A stretch of DNA of 39,714 bases from Nocardia alni (GCF_019038435.1 NZ_JAGPOX010000093.1:1-39714), one strand, 5' to 3'. Shown: positions 15,898 to 25,924, counted from the first letter of the stretch. A program made the numbers and translations. The notes: a model not told the origin generated them from the sequence alone.

Positions 15898-15938
15898 GCG
15901 GTGAATCCGATCGGGCCGGGTATCGACGTGGGGAATAT

Positions 15939-15993
15939 GCGAAACTACCGCGGGCAAGCACCGAAACTGTGGTGCGATCCGCGGTAGTTTCGC
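15939..15993 (-). terminator. Strong hairpin terminating acs
   Basis: A 15-bp perfect stem (left arm GCGAAACTACCGCGG, 15939-15953) pairs with 15979-15993, with a small inner stem GCACC/GGTGC. It starts 12 bases after the acs stop codon, in position for a terminator. Confidence 0.75.
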
Positions 15994-16004
15994 CTGTCCT
16001 CGTG

Positions 16005-17957
<1,953 letters not shown>

Positions 17958-18369
17958 CTCGCCTTCTTTCGCGTGCTCTTCGGCCGAGGGTGAGCGCGGC
18001 CATCTTCCGACAGTAGTGGACTGTGACCTGCGTCGTGGTCAGGTCTCGCTGGTCGATCCGACAGTGTTCGCGGGAGTGTCGGTATGAGCCCGGACGCCGG
18101 CGCGCCGCGTCATCGCGGGGATGGGTGTGGCGGGGCATCGAACTCGGCGCTGTGCCTAGGGGATTGTGCAATGTGTTACCCGAATCCGCCGCTGTGCGTC
18201 GGTGATGTTGCCACTCTGCTAACAAGATGGATCAACCCGCGTCGAATCGCTGACAACATCCCGTCCGGTAGCTACTGTCCGATTCACCTATGGCGATCGT
18301 CCGTGGCCGTGCCGGTGGATCCCGTGCGCGCCTGCGGGCTTTCGCCCGTCTGGAATCGGGAGCAATGCG
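17958..18369. other. Divergent acs-dppA regulatory region (412 bp)
   Basis: No gene is supported. For dppA, CTGACA (18250-18255), 17 bp, then TACTGT (18273-18278) is a plausible promoter that leaves a leader of about 85 bases. On the minus strand TACTGT also occurs upstream of acs. TGTGA at 18020-18024 resembles a CRP half-site, but the second half (TCGTG) is poor. Confidence 0.4.
18250..18278 (+). promoter_or_regulatory. Candidate dppABCD promoter
   Basis: CTGACA and TACTGT separated by 17 bp, upstream of the dppA ribosome binding site. Matches are approximate. Confidence 0.35.
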
Positions 18370-19983
18370 TTGAGAGTCAAGACGATTACCGCGCTGGCCG
18401 CGGCGGCACTGTTGACCACGAGCCTGGCGTTGACCGCCTGTTCCTCGGGGGGTGGAGGAAGTAGTGACGGGGTGGTGACGGTCAACGGCGGCGAGCCGCA
18501 GAACCCGCTGGTGCCGACCAATACCGACGAGAACATGGGCGGCCGCGTCGTGGATCGGTTGTGGGCCGGGCTGGTCTACTACGACGCAAATGGGAACGCT
18601 CACAATGAGGTCGCGCAGTCGATCGATTCGTCCGATCGCCAGCACTACACGATCACGCTGAAGCCCGGCTGGAAGTTCACCAACGGCGAGCCGGTCACCG
18701 CGCAGTCGTTCGTCGACGCCTGGAACTACGGTGCGCTGAGCACCAACGCCCAGCTCAACAACGGCGCGTTCACCCAGATCGCCGGATATGACGACGTATC
18801 CGCGAATCCGCCCAAGGCCCAGACGATGTCGGGCCTGAAGGTGATCGACGACACCCACTTCACCGTCGACCTGACGCGTCCGGCGATCGACTTCGAACTC
18901 TCGCTGGGCTGGTCGCCGTTCTATCCGCTGCCGAAGGTCGCCTACAAGGATATGAAGGCGTACGGGGCGGATCCGATCGGTGACGGGCCGTACATGTTCC
19001 CGAACGCGGGAGCCTGGCAGCACAACGTACAGATCGATGTGGTGCCCAATCCGGGCTATCACGGCGGCCGCGTGCCCAAGAACAAGGGCCTGAGATTCGT
19101 GATGTACCAGTCGTATCAGACCGCGTACAACGATCTGCTGTCCGGAAACCTGGACGCGCTGGACACCATTCCCGACAGCGCGCTGGCCACGTACAAGAAG
19201 GATCTGGGCGACCGCGCCATCCAGAAGCCGACCGCGCAGAACAACCGCATCGCCATCCAGGACAACGTGCCGCATTTCAGCGGTCAGGAGGGGGTGCTGC
19301 GCCGCCAGGCGATTTCACTGGCGATCAACCGCAAGCAGATCTGCGACACCATCTGGCACGGCACCAAGATTCCGTCGCGTGATTTCACCGCCTCCACCCT
19401 GCCCGGATTCAACCCGAACGTGCCCGGCTCGGACATCCTGCAGTACAACCCGGATCGGGCCAAACAGCTGTGGGCGCAGGCGAATGCGATCTCGCCGTGG
19501 TCGGGCCAGTTCCAGATCGGATACAACTCCGATGGCGGACACCAGTTCTGGATCGATGCGGTCGCGAACAGCATCAAGAACACCCTCGGCATCGATGCCG
19601 TCGGATTCCCCTATCCGACCTTCAAGACGATCCTGGACCTGGAGAACAACAAGACCATCGGCAAGGCGTTCCGATACGGCTGGCAGGGCGACTATCCCTC
19701 GATGTTCGAATTCCTGGTCCAGCAGTACTACACCGGGGCCGGTAGCAACAAGGACTTCTACTCCGATCCCGATTTCGACAAGGCCATCGACGCCGCACAG
19801 GCCGCGCCGACCCCCGATCAGGCCTATCAGCTGGCCGCACAGGCGCAGACAATCCTGTTCAAGGATATGGCCGACATACCGGTGATCGACTACCTCGCCG
19901 ATGCCGGACATTCGGAGAATGTGCAGAGCGCTCCACTCGCCTGGAACGGGTTGTTCGATTTCGAGAACATCGTGAAGTCCTGA
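18370..19983 (+). CDS. dppA: Peptide ABC transporter substrate-binding lipoprotein
   Basis: A 537-aa extracytoplasmic solute-binding protein of the oligopeptide/dipeptide family (SBP type 5). The signal peptide ends in lipobox LTAC, so C24 should be lipidated and hold the protein on the outer face of the membrane. A Gly/Ser linker follows, then the large two-lobe domain with family features KPGWKFTNGEPVTAQSFVDAW and RRQAISLAINRKQI. It corresponds to DppA (Rv3666c), whose system imports short peptides and has been linked to haem uptake in M. tuberculosis. Start is TTG 18370, with GGGAG nine bases upstream. It is first in dppABCD and is followed by a strong intercistronic hairpin. Confidence 0.93.
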   Translation: MRVKTITALAAAALLTTSLALTACSSGGGGSSDGVVTVNGGEPQNPLVPTNTDENMGGRVVDRLWAGLVYYDANGNAHNEVAQSIDSSDRQHYTITLKPGWKFTNGEPVTAQSFVDAWNYGALSTNAQLNNGAFTQIAGYDDVSANPPKAQTMSGLKVIDDTHFTVDLTRPAIDFELSLGWSPFYPLPKVAYKDMKAYGADPIGDGPYMFPNAGAWQHNVQIDVVPNPGYHGGRVPKNKGLRFVMYQSYQTAYNDLLSGNLDALDTIPDSALATYKKDLGDRAIQKPTAQNNRIAIQDNVPHFSGQEGVLRRQAISLAINRKQICDTIWHGTKIPSRDFTASTLPGFNPNVPGSDILQYNPDRAKQLWAQANAISPWSGQFQIGYNSDGGHQFWIDAVANSIKNTLGIDAVGFPYPTFKTILDLENNKTIGKAFRYGWQGDYPSMFEFLVQQYYTGAGSNKDFYSDPDFDKAIDAAQAAPTPDQAYQLAAQAQTILFKDMADIPVIDYLADAGHSENVQSAPLAWNGLFDFENIVKS

Positions 19984-19996
19984 TCCGAGCAGTTTC

Positions 19997-20027
19997 GCCG
20001 GGACGCGCGGTTCTCGCGCGCCCCGGC
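19997..20027 (+). repeat. Intercistronic hairpin between dppA and dppB
   Basis: GCCGGG-A-CGCGCG and CGCGCG-C-CCCGGC form a 12-bp stem with one internal mismatch around loop GTTCT. A structure here commonly protects or partly terminates the message so that binding protein outnumbers the permeases; that role is inferred. Confidence 0.65.
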
Positions 20028-20046
20028 ACCACACCGCGGAGGCGAT

Positions 20047-20973
20047 ATGGCCTGGTACGTCCTGCGGCGTCTACTTCAGATGATCCCGGTTTTCCTGGGT
20101 GCGACGCTGCTCATCTATGCAATGATTTTCCTGATTCCCGGCGATCCGGTCGCTGCGCTGGCCGGTGACAAGGCGCTGACCCCCGGCGTGGAGGCCGCGC
20201 TGCGGGCACGCTACCACCTCGATCAGCCCTTCCTGATCCAATATCTCGACTATCTGAAGGGGATATTCACCCTCGACTTCGGTACGTCGTTCTCCGGTCG
20301 GCCGGTGCGCGACGAACTGGCGCGGGCATTTCCGATCACGTTGCGGCTCAGTGTGATCGCACTGCTCGTCGAGACTGTCTTCGGTGTCGGCTTCGGCCTG
20401 GTGGCCGGGTTGCGCAAGGGCAGGCTCTTCGATTCCACGCTATTGGTGGTGAGCCTGGTGATCATCGCGGTGCCGATCTTCGTCGTCGGATTCATCGCGC
20501 AGTTCCTGCTGGGCGTGAAATGGGGGATCGCGCCGGTCACCGTGACCGGCAAGGCGCCGTGGAACGAACTGGTGGTGCCCGGATTCGTGCTCGGGTCGCT
20601 GTCGTTCGCGTATGTGCTGCGACTGACCCGGAATTCGGTGGCGGAGAACATGAGTGCCGATTATGTGCGCACCGCGACCGCGAAGGGGCTGAGCCGGCGC
20701 CGAGTGGTCACGGTGCACATCCTGCGCAACTCGATGATCCCGGTGGTGACCTTCCTGGGCGCCGACCTCGGTGCGTTGATGGGTGGCGCGGTCGTCACGG
20801 AGGGCATCTTCAACATCCCCGGGGTGGGCGGCACGCTCTATCAGGCCGTCGTGCGCGGGGAGTCGCCGACCGTCGTGTCGTTCGTGACGGTGCTCGTCGT
20901 GGTGTTCCTGCTCTCGAATCTCGTTGTGGACCTGCTCTATGCCGCCCTCGACCCACGGATCCGCTATGCCTGA
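20047..20973 (+). CDS. dppB: Peptide ABC transporter permease DppB
   Basis: A 308-aa inner-membrane permease with six predicted helices, beginning YVLRRLLQMIPVFLGATLLIY, typical of DppB/OppB. The EAA loop that docks on the ATPase is at DYVRTATAKGLSRRRVVTVHILRNS. FDFGTS-like DFGTSFSGRPV is a family mark. ATG follows GGAGG. Its last eight bases overlap dppC. Confidence 0.94.
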   Translation: MAWYVLRRLLQMIPVFLGATLLIYAMIFLIPGDPVAALAGDKALTPGVEAALRARYHLDQPFLIQYLDYLKGIFTLDFGTSFSGRPVRDELARAFPITLRLSVIALLVETVFGVGFGLVAGLRKGRLFDSTLLVVSLVIIAVPIFVVGFIAQFLLGVKWGIAPVTVTGKAPWNELVVPGFVLGSLSFAYVLRLTRNSVAENMSADYVRTATAKGLSRRRVVTVHILRNSMIPVVTFLGADLGALMGGAVVTEGIFNIPGVGGTLYQAVVRGESPTVVSFVTVLVVVFLLSNLVVDLLYAALDPRIRYA

Positions 20974-21919
20974 ACCAGAATTCGGCGCCGCGCGGCGCAC
21001 ACAAGAATATTTCGTCGCACCGCCGGACGCGGTCGAGGTGCTGGCCATCGATCGGCTGAGCGAGGACCATGCGCCGACCAGTATCTGGCGCGATGCGTGG
21101 CATCGGTTGCGCCGCAATCCGGTTTTCATCGTCGCCGTGCTGTTGATCCTGCTCGTGTTGCTCGTGATCGCCTGGCCACAGCTGTTCACCGGTCAGGACC
21201 CGCGATACTGCGATACGGCGCTGAGTATGGCGTCACATCGTGCGGGTCATCCGTTCGGATTCGATCAGCAGGGCTGCGACGTGTACACCCGCACGCTCTA
21301 CGGCGCACGCGCCTCGGTCGCCTGCGGCGTCGGCGCGGCGGTGCTGTTCGTGCTGGTGGGCGGCGTGCTCGGGGCGTTGGGTGGCTTCTACGGCGGCCTG
21401 GTGGACACGGTGGTGTCGCGTGTGGCCGAGATCTTCTACGCGCTCCCGCTGATTCTGGCGGCGATCGTGCTGATGGAGCTGCTGAACTCGCGCACCGTCT
21501 GGACGGTGATCCTGATCATGGTGGCCTTCACCTGGCCGCAGGCCGCGCGCATCGCGCGGGGTGCGGTGATCCAGGCCAAGAGCAGTGAATATGTCACGGC
21601 GGCAAAGGCATTGGGTGTATCGCCGGGACGGATACTGTTGCGGCACGTGCTGCCGAACGCGGCGGGCCCGCTCATCGTGGTCACCACGATCTGGCTCGGC
21701 GTGTTCATCGTGACCGAGGCGACGCTGTCGTATCTCGGCGTCGGCCTGCCGCATACGATCGTGTCCTGGGGCGCGGATATCGCCGCAGATCAGCAACAGA
21801 TCCGCACCTCGGGGATTCTGTTCTATCCGGCCACGGCGCTGGCGTTGACAGTGCTGAGCTTCATTCTGCTGGGCGACGCGGTACGCGATGCGCTCGATCC
21901 CAAGGCACGGACCAGGTGA
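20966..21919 (+). CDS. dppC: Peptide ABC transporter permease DppC
   Basis: A 317-aa permease that pairs with DppB. A cytoplasmic N-terminal tail of about 50 residues leads to the first helix (NPVFIVAVLLILLVLLVIAW). The EAA loop is at EYVTAAKALGVSPGRILLRHVLPN. HPFGFDQQGCDVYTRTLYGAR is the DppC-type segment after helix 1. ATG 20966 overlaps dppB by eight bases; the open frame starts earlier but inside dppB. The stop overlaps a GTG that could start dppD. Confidence 0.93.
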   Translation: MPEPEFGAARRTQEYFVAPPDAVEVLAIDRLSEDHAPTSIWRDAWHRLRRNPVFIVAVLLILLVLLVIAWPQLFTGQDPRYCDTALSMASHRAGHPFGFDQQGCDVYTRTLYGARASVACGVGAAVLFVLVGGVLGALGGFYGGLVDTVVSRVAEIFYALPLILAAIVLMELLNSRTVWTVILIMVAFTWPQAARIARGAVIQAKSSEYVTAAKALGVSPGRILLRHVLPNAAGPLIVVTTIWLGVFIVTEATLSYLGVGLPHTIVSWGADIAADQQQIRTSGILFYPATALALTVLSFILLGDAVRDALDPKARTR

Positions 21920-21927
21920 GGGGCGAG

Positions 21928-23628
21928 ATGGAATCGACGGATGCGACGCAGGAGCCGTTGCTCGAAATACGCGGTCTGAACGTAGGTTTCACTGTCGACG
22001 GTAAGCAGGCGCCCGCCGTCAGGGATGTGAGTCTGTCGGTGTTTCCCGGGCAGACGGTGGCCATAGTCGGTGAATCGGGTTCCGGAAAATCCACTACGGC
22101 GCACGCGATCATCGATCTGCTGCCCGGGACCGGAAAGGTGACCGGCGGCGAGATCCTTTTCGATGGAAAGGATCTCGCGGCCGCCTCGCGCAAGGAGATC
22201 CTCGCGGTGCGCGGCAGCGGAATCGGCTTCGTGCCGCAGGATCCGATGACCAACCTGAATCCGGTGTGGAAGATCGGCTTCCAGGTGCGGGAAACCCTGA
22301 CGGCCAACGGGATAGCCAAGGGCGCCGAGGCCAGGAAGCAGGCTGTCACGCTGCTCGAACAGGCCGGTATGGACGATGCGGCACGGCGGATCAATCAGTA
22401 TCCGCACGAGTTCTCCGGCGGCATGTGCCAGCGGGCGCTCATCGCGATCGGGTTGGCGTGCCGACCGAAACTGCTGATCGCCGACGAGCCCACCTCGGCG
22501 CTGGATGTGACCGTGCAGCGCCGCATCCTGGACCATCTGGACGAGCTGACCACCGAATTGGGCACGGCCGTGCTACTGATCACCCATGATCTGGGTCTGG
22601 CCGCCGAACGGGCCGAACATCTCGTGGTGATGTATCGCGGCCGGGTGGTGGAATCCGGTCCGGCACTGCGGATCCTGCGTGATCCCCAGCATCCGTACAC
22701 CAAGCGTCTGGTGAACTCGGCGCCGTCGCTGGCCTCGCAGCGGCTTGCGGTGGTGGATCGGCGAATAGAGCTGCGGGACAAGGCTGTCGAGGTCGCCGAG
22801 CGGGCCGCCGCGGATATCCCGGAGGCGTCCGACGCGGTCGTGGTCGCCGACCAGCTCACCAAGGTATACAAGGTGCGTGGTTCGGCGCCGTGGCGCTCGA
22901 CGGAATTCCCCGCCGTGGACGATGTGTCGTTCCGCCTCGAACGGGGCACGACGACCGCGATCGTGGGCGAGTCCGGATCGGGCAAGTCCACCGTCGCGAA
23001 GATGGTGCTCGGCCTGCTCGAACCCACCTCCGGCACGGTGACATTCGACGGCAAGACCGTATCCGGCCTGGATCGCAAGGAGGCCTTCGCCTTTCGCCGA
23101 CGAGTGCAGCCGATCTTCCAGAACCCTTACGGCTCACTGGATCCGATGTACTCGATCTATCGGACCATCGAAGAGCCGCTGCGCACCCATCGCATCGGCG
23201 ATGCGAAGCAGCGGGAGGCCACCGTCCGGGATCTGCTGGACAAGGTCGCACTCCCCGCCTCGGTCATGCGGCGGTACCCCAACGAGTTGTCCGGTGGCCA
23301 GCGCCAGCGGGTGGCCATCGCCCGCGCGCTGGCGCTGTCACCGGAGGTGGTGGTCTGCGACGAGGCGGTATCGGCCCTGGACGTGCTGGTGCAGGCGCAG
23401 ATCCTGGAGCTGCTCAACGGCCTGCAGGCCGAGCTCGGGTTGTCCTATCTGTTCATCACCCACGACCTGGCTGTCGTGCGGCAGATCGCCGACGACGTCG
23501 TGGTGATGGAACAGGGCCGGATCGTCGAGGCGGCCACCGTCACGGAGGTCTTCGACAATCCGCGATCGGAGTACACCCGCAAGCTGTTGGAGGCCATTCC
23601 GGGGCGCGATCTGCTGGAAACCGGATAG
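21928..23628 (+). CDS. dppD: Peptide ABC transporter ATPase, two fused ABC domains
   Basis: A 566-aa fusion of two nucleotide-binding domains (DppD plus DppF in one chain). Domain 1: Walker A GESGSGKST (48-56), signature FSGGMCQR, Walker B LLIADEPTSALD. Domain 2: GESGSGKST, signature LSGGQRQR and VVVCDEAVSALD. Each is followed by the oligopeptide-type C-terminal segment (HPYTKRLVNSAPS; SEYTRKLLEAIPG). Cys replaces the usual Arg in the first signature region. The ATG at 21928 has GAGGGG upstream; an alternative GTG at 21916 overlaps the dppC stop and adds four residues. It is last of the dpp operon. Confidence 0.94.
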   Translation: MESTDATQEPLLEIRGLNVGFTVDGKQAPAVRDVSLSVFPGQTVAIVGESGSGKSTTAHAIIDLLPGTGKVTGGEILFDGKDLAAASRKEILAVRGSGIGFVPQDPMTNLNPVWKIGFQVRETLTANGIAKGAEARKQAVTLLEQAGMDDAARRINQYPHEFSGGMCQRALIAIGLACRPKLLIADEPTSALDVTVQRRILDHLDELTTELGTAVLLITHDLGLAAERAEHLVVMYRGRVVESGPALRILRDPQHPYTKRLVNSAPSLASQRLAVVDRRIELRDKAVEVAERAAADIPEASDAVVVADQLTKVYKVRGSAPWRSTEFPAVDDVSFRLERGTTTAIVGESGSGKSTVAKMVLGLLEPTSGTVTFDGKTVSGLDRKEAFAFRRRVQPIFQNPYGSLDPMYSIYRTIEEPLRTHRIGDAKQREATVRDLLDKVALPASVMRRYPNELSGGQRQRVAIARALALSPEVVVCDEAVSALDVLVQAQILELLNGLQAELGLSYLFITHDLAVVRQIADDVVVMEQGRIVEAATVTEVFDNPRSEYTRKLLEAIPGRDLLETG

Positions 23629-23672
23629 GGGCGGCCGCTGGTGCTTTCGACGCTGGGCCGGCGTCGCTCGCT

Positions 23673-23786
23673 GAATCCGTCGCCGTGGATGCTGCGCCGC
23701 TGGAGTCCGTGGCCGTGGCCGGCGATGCTGCGCCGTCGGAGTCGGTGGACGCCGGGCCGTCGGAGTCGGTGACCGTGGTCGGGAAC
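23673..23786 (+). repeat. Degenerate in-phase tandem repeats downstream of dppD
   Basis: Four units start with GA(A/G)TC(C/G)GT at 23673, 23703, 23739 and 23763; spacings of 30, 36 and 24 are all multiples of six. Unit sequences share GATGCTGCGCCG and CCGTCGGAGTCGGTG. In one frame they read ESVAVDAAPL, ESVAVAGDAAPS, ESVDAGPS, but that frame joins neither neighbour. Confidence 0.6.
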
Positions 23787-23872
23787 CGCGCGCCGATGGA
23801 GCTCGCGGAGTCGGCCCGGGGCTGCCGGCGATGGTCGGTTGGCGGGGTGAGGGATGCCCGGCGCGGCTCGAG

Positions 23873-23878
23873 TACCGT
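23873..23878 (+). promoter_or_regulatory. -10 box, leaderless promoter of the Fic-like gene
   Basis: TACCGT followed by eight bases and GTG at 23887. Confidence 0.4.
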
Positions 23879-23886
23879 TAGCGCTC

Positions 23887-24633
23887 GTGAACGATGTGCT
23901 ACAGCCCCTGACCGATCTGCCCGGCGTGCGCGCGGCGGCCGATCGGGCCCGGGATGCGCTGGCCGAGGTGCATCGGCATCGGGCGAACCGGCGCGGATGG
24001 GCCACTACGGCCGCGGAGGCCGCGGTGCGCGCGGCCCGCTCCTCGGCGGCGCTCGACGGGGGCGCGACCGAGCTGCCCTTCCCGGGTATCGCGGGCGAAC
24101 CGATCCTGGCCGGGGCGCTGCGGGTCGGACAGGCCCTGGACGGCGAGGCGTTGCGCAACCTGGTCGGTGTGTGGGAGCGGGCGCCGCTGCAGGCGCTGGC
24201 CCGGTTGCATCTGCTGGCCGCGGCCGATCTCGTCGAAGATCAGGACCGGCTGGGGCGCCCGCGCGGCGGGGCGGACATCGCCGAGCGGTTGGATCTGCTC
24301 GCGCAGACCGTGCTGACCTCGAGTGCGCCCGCACCGGTCGTGGCGGCGGTGGTGCACGGCGAGCTGCTGGCGCTGCGGCCGTTCGGCGCCGGGGACGGCG
24401 TTGTGGCCCGCGCGGCGTCAAGGCTGGTGGCGGTGTCCAGCGGCCTGGATCCGCACAGCTTGGGCGTGCCGGAGGTGTTCTGGTTACGTCGGCGGCAGGC
24501 TTACCTGGAGGCCGCCGAGGCATTCGGGAGCGGCACGGTCGAGGGTGTCGGGGGTTGGGTCGTGCTGTGCTGCGGTGCGCTGGAGGACGGGGCCAGAGAG
24601 GCGCGGTCCATCGCCGACAGCGTGGGCACATAG
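23887..24633 (+). CDS. Fic-like protein with degenerate active site (Rv3662c position)
   Basis: A 248-aa, Ala-rich, mostly helical protein in the place of Rv3662c. Residues 164-175 (RPFGAGDGVVAR) line up with the Fic motif HPFxxGNGRxxR: Phe, both Gly and the last Arg are kept, while the catalytic His is Arg164, Asn is Asp170 and the first Arg is Val172. Residues 53-58 (SAALDG) fit the Fic inhibitory helix motif (S/T)xxx(E/D)(G/N). The Fic assignment is mine by pattern and needs a structure or profile comparison. If correct, the protein probably does not transfer AMP in the standard way. GTG 23887 is favoured by the TACCGT box; an upstream ATG at 23854 is less likely. It is convergent with the Ms1-type RNA. 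Confidence 0.7.
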   Translation: MNDVLQPLTDLPGVRAAADRARDALAEVHRHRANRRGWATTAAEAAVRAARSSAALDGGATELPFPGIAGEPILAGALRVGQALDGEALRNLVGVWERAPLQALARLHLLAAADLVEDQDRLGRPRGGADIAERLDLLAQTVLTSSAPAPVVAAVVHGELLALRPFGAGDGVVARAASRLVAVSSGLDPHSLGVPEVFWLRRRQAYLEAAEAFGSGTVEGVGGWVVLCCGALEDGAREARSIADSVGT

Positions 24634-24640
24634 GGGTACA

Positions 24641-24941
24641 CATCAAAGCGGGCGGCGTTGTCGTGAAACGACCTCACCGCCCGCTAGCACGGACTACCCG
24701 GTTACCAGGCGTGCTTTTCTGGTTGTGTTCTGCGGCCTCGGCGATCCTTCGGGCTCCGGCGGTTCATCCCCGCAACTCGTGCGAGGCCATCGCCGACGGA
24801 TACTCGAATCTCGCAAGCCCACAACGCTGATGCCCTTGTCGCGGCGCGCTCCGCGTGGGTGCCTGGTGTCCGTGCTGGGAAGGTGGGATGGGGAATCGAA
24901 ACTTCTCTTCCGCTTCGACCCAGGCCTTCCGTCCTTCCGTG
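24641..24941 (-). ncRNA. Ms1-type RNA (MTS2823/ncRv13661 homologue candidate)
   Basis: This 421-bp gap between a HAD phosphatase and a Fic-like gene is exactly where M. tuberculosis has MTS2823, the homologue of M. smegmatis Ms1, a RNA of about 300 nt that binds core RNA polymerase lacking a sigma factor. On the minus strand here a promoter at 24975-24947 predicts a start near 24941, and a hairpin ends near 24647, giving about 300 nt. GCCTGGTGTCCGTGCT (24861-24876) pairs over 16 bases with 24686-24694 and 24704-24710, leaving a nine-base bulge and enclosing 150 nt, a 6S-like closed rod. Sequence identity to Ms1 was not compared; the case is position, strand, length, promoter and fold. Confidence 0.7.
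24647..24685 (-). terminator. Terminator hairpin at the 3' end of the Ms1-type RNA
   Basis: AGCGGGCGG and CCGCCCGCT form a 9-bp outer stem, with inner GTCGT/ACGAC. On the minus strand it is followed by TTGATGTG. It begins 14 bases after the stop of the convergent Fic-like gene and may serve both. Confidence 0.7.
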
Positions 24942-24946
24942 AATCC

Positions 24947-24975
24947 ATTGTTACCTGTGTGCGGCGTCACATCAA
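24947..24975 (-). promoter_or_regulatory. Promoter of the Ms1-type RNA
   Basis: On the minus strand, TTGATG (24975-24970), 16 bp, TAACAAT (24953-24947). It is among the best sigma-A-type pairs in the window. A start near 24941 is predicted. Confidence 0.6.
24956..24971. promoter_or_regulatory. CRP-like palindrome inside the Ms1 promoter
   Basis: Read on the plus strand, TGTGTGCGGCGTCACA matches TGTGA-N6-TCACA at nine of ten positions. It lies between the -35 and -10 boxes of the Ms1 promoter, so CRP bound here should repress. The window's own crp gene encodes the matching regulator. Confidence 0.5.
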
Positions 24976-25054
24976 GACCTGGGGAAACATTAATGAAACC
25001 GGCGTGTCGCTCGGCGTTTCGTGTCACCCTGGAGAGGTTGCGCACACGAACCCG

Positions 25055-25918
25055 TCATTGGCGGCGGCGCAGCAATCGATAGCTGATCGCACCGGCCGCC
25101 AGGGCACTCAATCCGACCACCACGGTGGCCGCCACGGTAGTGGTCGAGGGTGCGGGAATGCGCGCCCACAGCGATACCGGATTCGAGAACGTCAGAATCG
25201 GCCAGCCGCGAGATGTGGCCTCGCGCCGCAGATTCCGGTCCGGATTGACCGCCGTCGGGTGCCCGACAGCCGACAGCATCGGCAGATCGGTCACCGAATC
25301 GGAGTACGCGTAACAGCGCGACAGATCGTAACCCTCTGTGACGCTGAGTTGTTCGATCGCGGTGACCTTGCCCTTGCCGTAGCAGTAGAACTCGACTTCG
25401 CCTGTGTACTTGCCGTTTTCGACCACCATGCGGGTGGCGGCGGTATGCGTCGCACCCAGGGCCGCGGCGATGGGCGCGACGATCTCCTCACCCGAGGCCG
25501 ACACGATCACCACGTCGTGGCCGCGGATCTTGTGATCCGCGATCAGATCGGCCGCCTCGGCGTAGATCAGCGGATCCACCAGTTCGTGCAGGGTCTCGGC
25601 GACTATCGCCCGTACCTGGGCCACATCCCAGCCGGCGCACATCTTGGTCAGATGTTCGCGCATCCGCTCCATCTGGTCGTGGTCGGCGCCCTGGAGCATG
25701 AACAGGAAGTGCGCGTAGCTGCTCTCCAGCACCGTCCGGCGATCGATGAGGCCCTGGTCGAAGAATGGTTTGCTGAAGACGAAGGCGCTGGACTTGGCGA
25801 TCACCGTCTTGTCCAGATCGAAGAAGGCGGCGACGCGGCCGGGCTGGTCGTGCCGCCCGGCCGCCTCGCTCGCACGTGCCGGATCTCCCGCGGCTGTCTG
25901 GTCGTCCTGCGCAGTCAC
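25055..25918 (-). CDS. HAD-IB family phosphatase with C-terminal membrane anchor (Rv3661 type)
   Basis: A 287-aa HAD-superfamily hydrolase related to SerB. Motif I is FFDLDKTV (D34 nucleophile, D36), motif II VSASGEE, motif III lysine in GKGKVTAIE, motif IV DSVTDLPML. The C-terminus (about 259-280, TVAATVVVGLSALAAGAISY) is a membrane helix followed by RLLRRRQ, so it is a tail-anchored protein with the catalytic domain probably in the cytoplasm. Phosphoserine phosphatase activity is possible, but the substrate is unproven. GTG 25918 follows a TATCCT box by six bases and gives the same length as Rv3661; the longer frame to 26200 would run through the 6C RNA region. Notably it is a tail-anchored client candidate for BagAB. 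Confidence 0.9.
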   Translation of the reverse strand: MTAQDDQTAAGDPARASEAAGRHDQPGRVAAFFDLDKTVIAKSSAFVFSKPFFDQGLIDRRTVLESSYAHFLFMLQGADHDQMERMREHLTKMCAGWDVAQVRAIVAETLHELVDPLIYAEAADLIADHKIRGHDVVIVSASGEEIVAPIAAALGATHTAATRMVVENGKYTGEVEFYCYGKGKVTAIEQLSVTEGYDLSRCYAYSDSVTDLPMLSAVGHPTAVNPDRNLRREATSRGWPILTFSNPVSLWARIPAPSTTTVAATVVVGLSALAAGAISYRLLRRRQ

Positions 25919-25924
25919 GCGTCC

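Noticed and set aside
24694..24948. 84-codon minus-strand frame in the Ms1 region
   Set aside because: No motif or ribosome binding site; the structured-RNA explanation fits position, length and promoter better.
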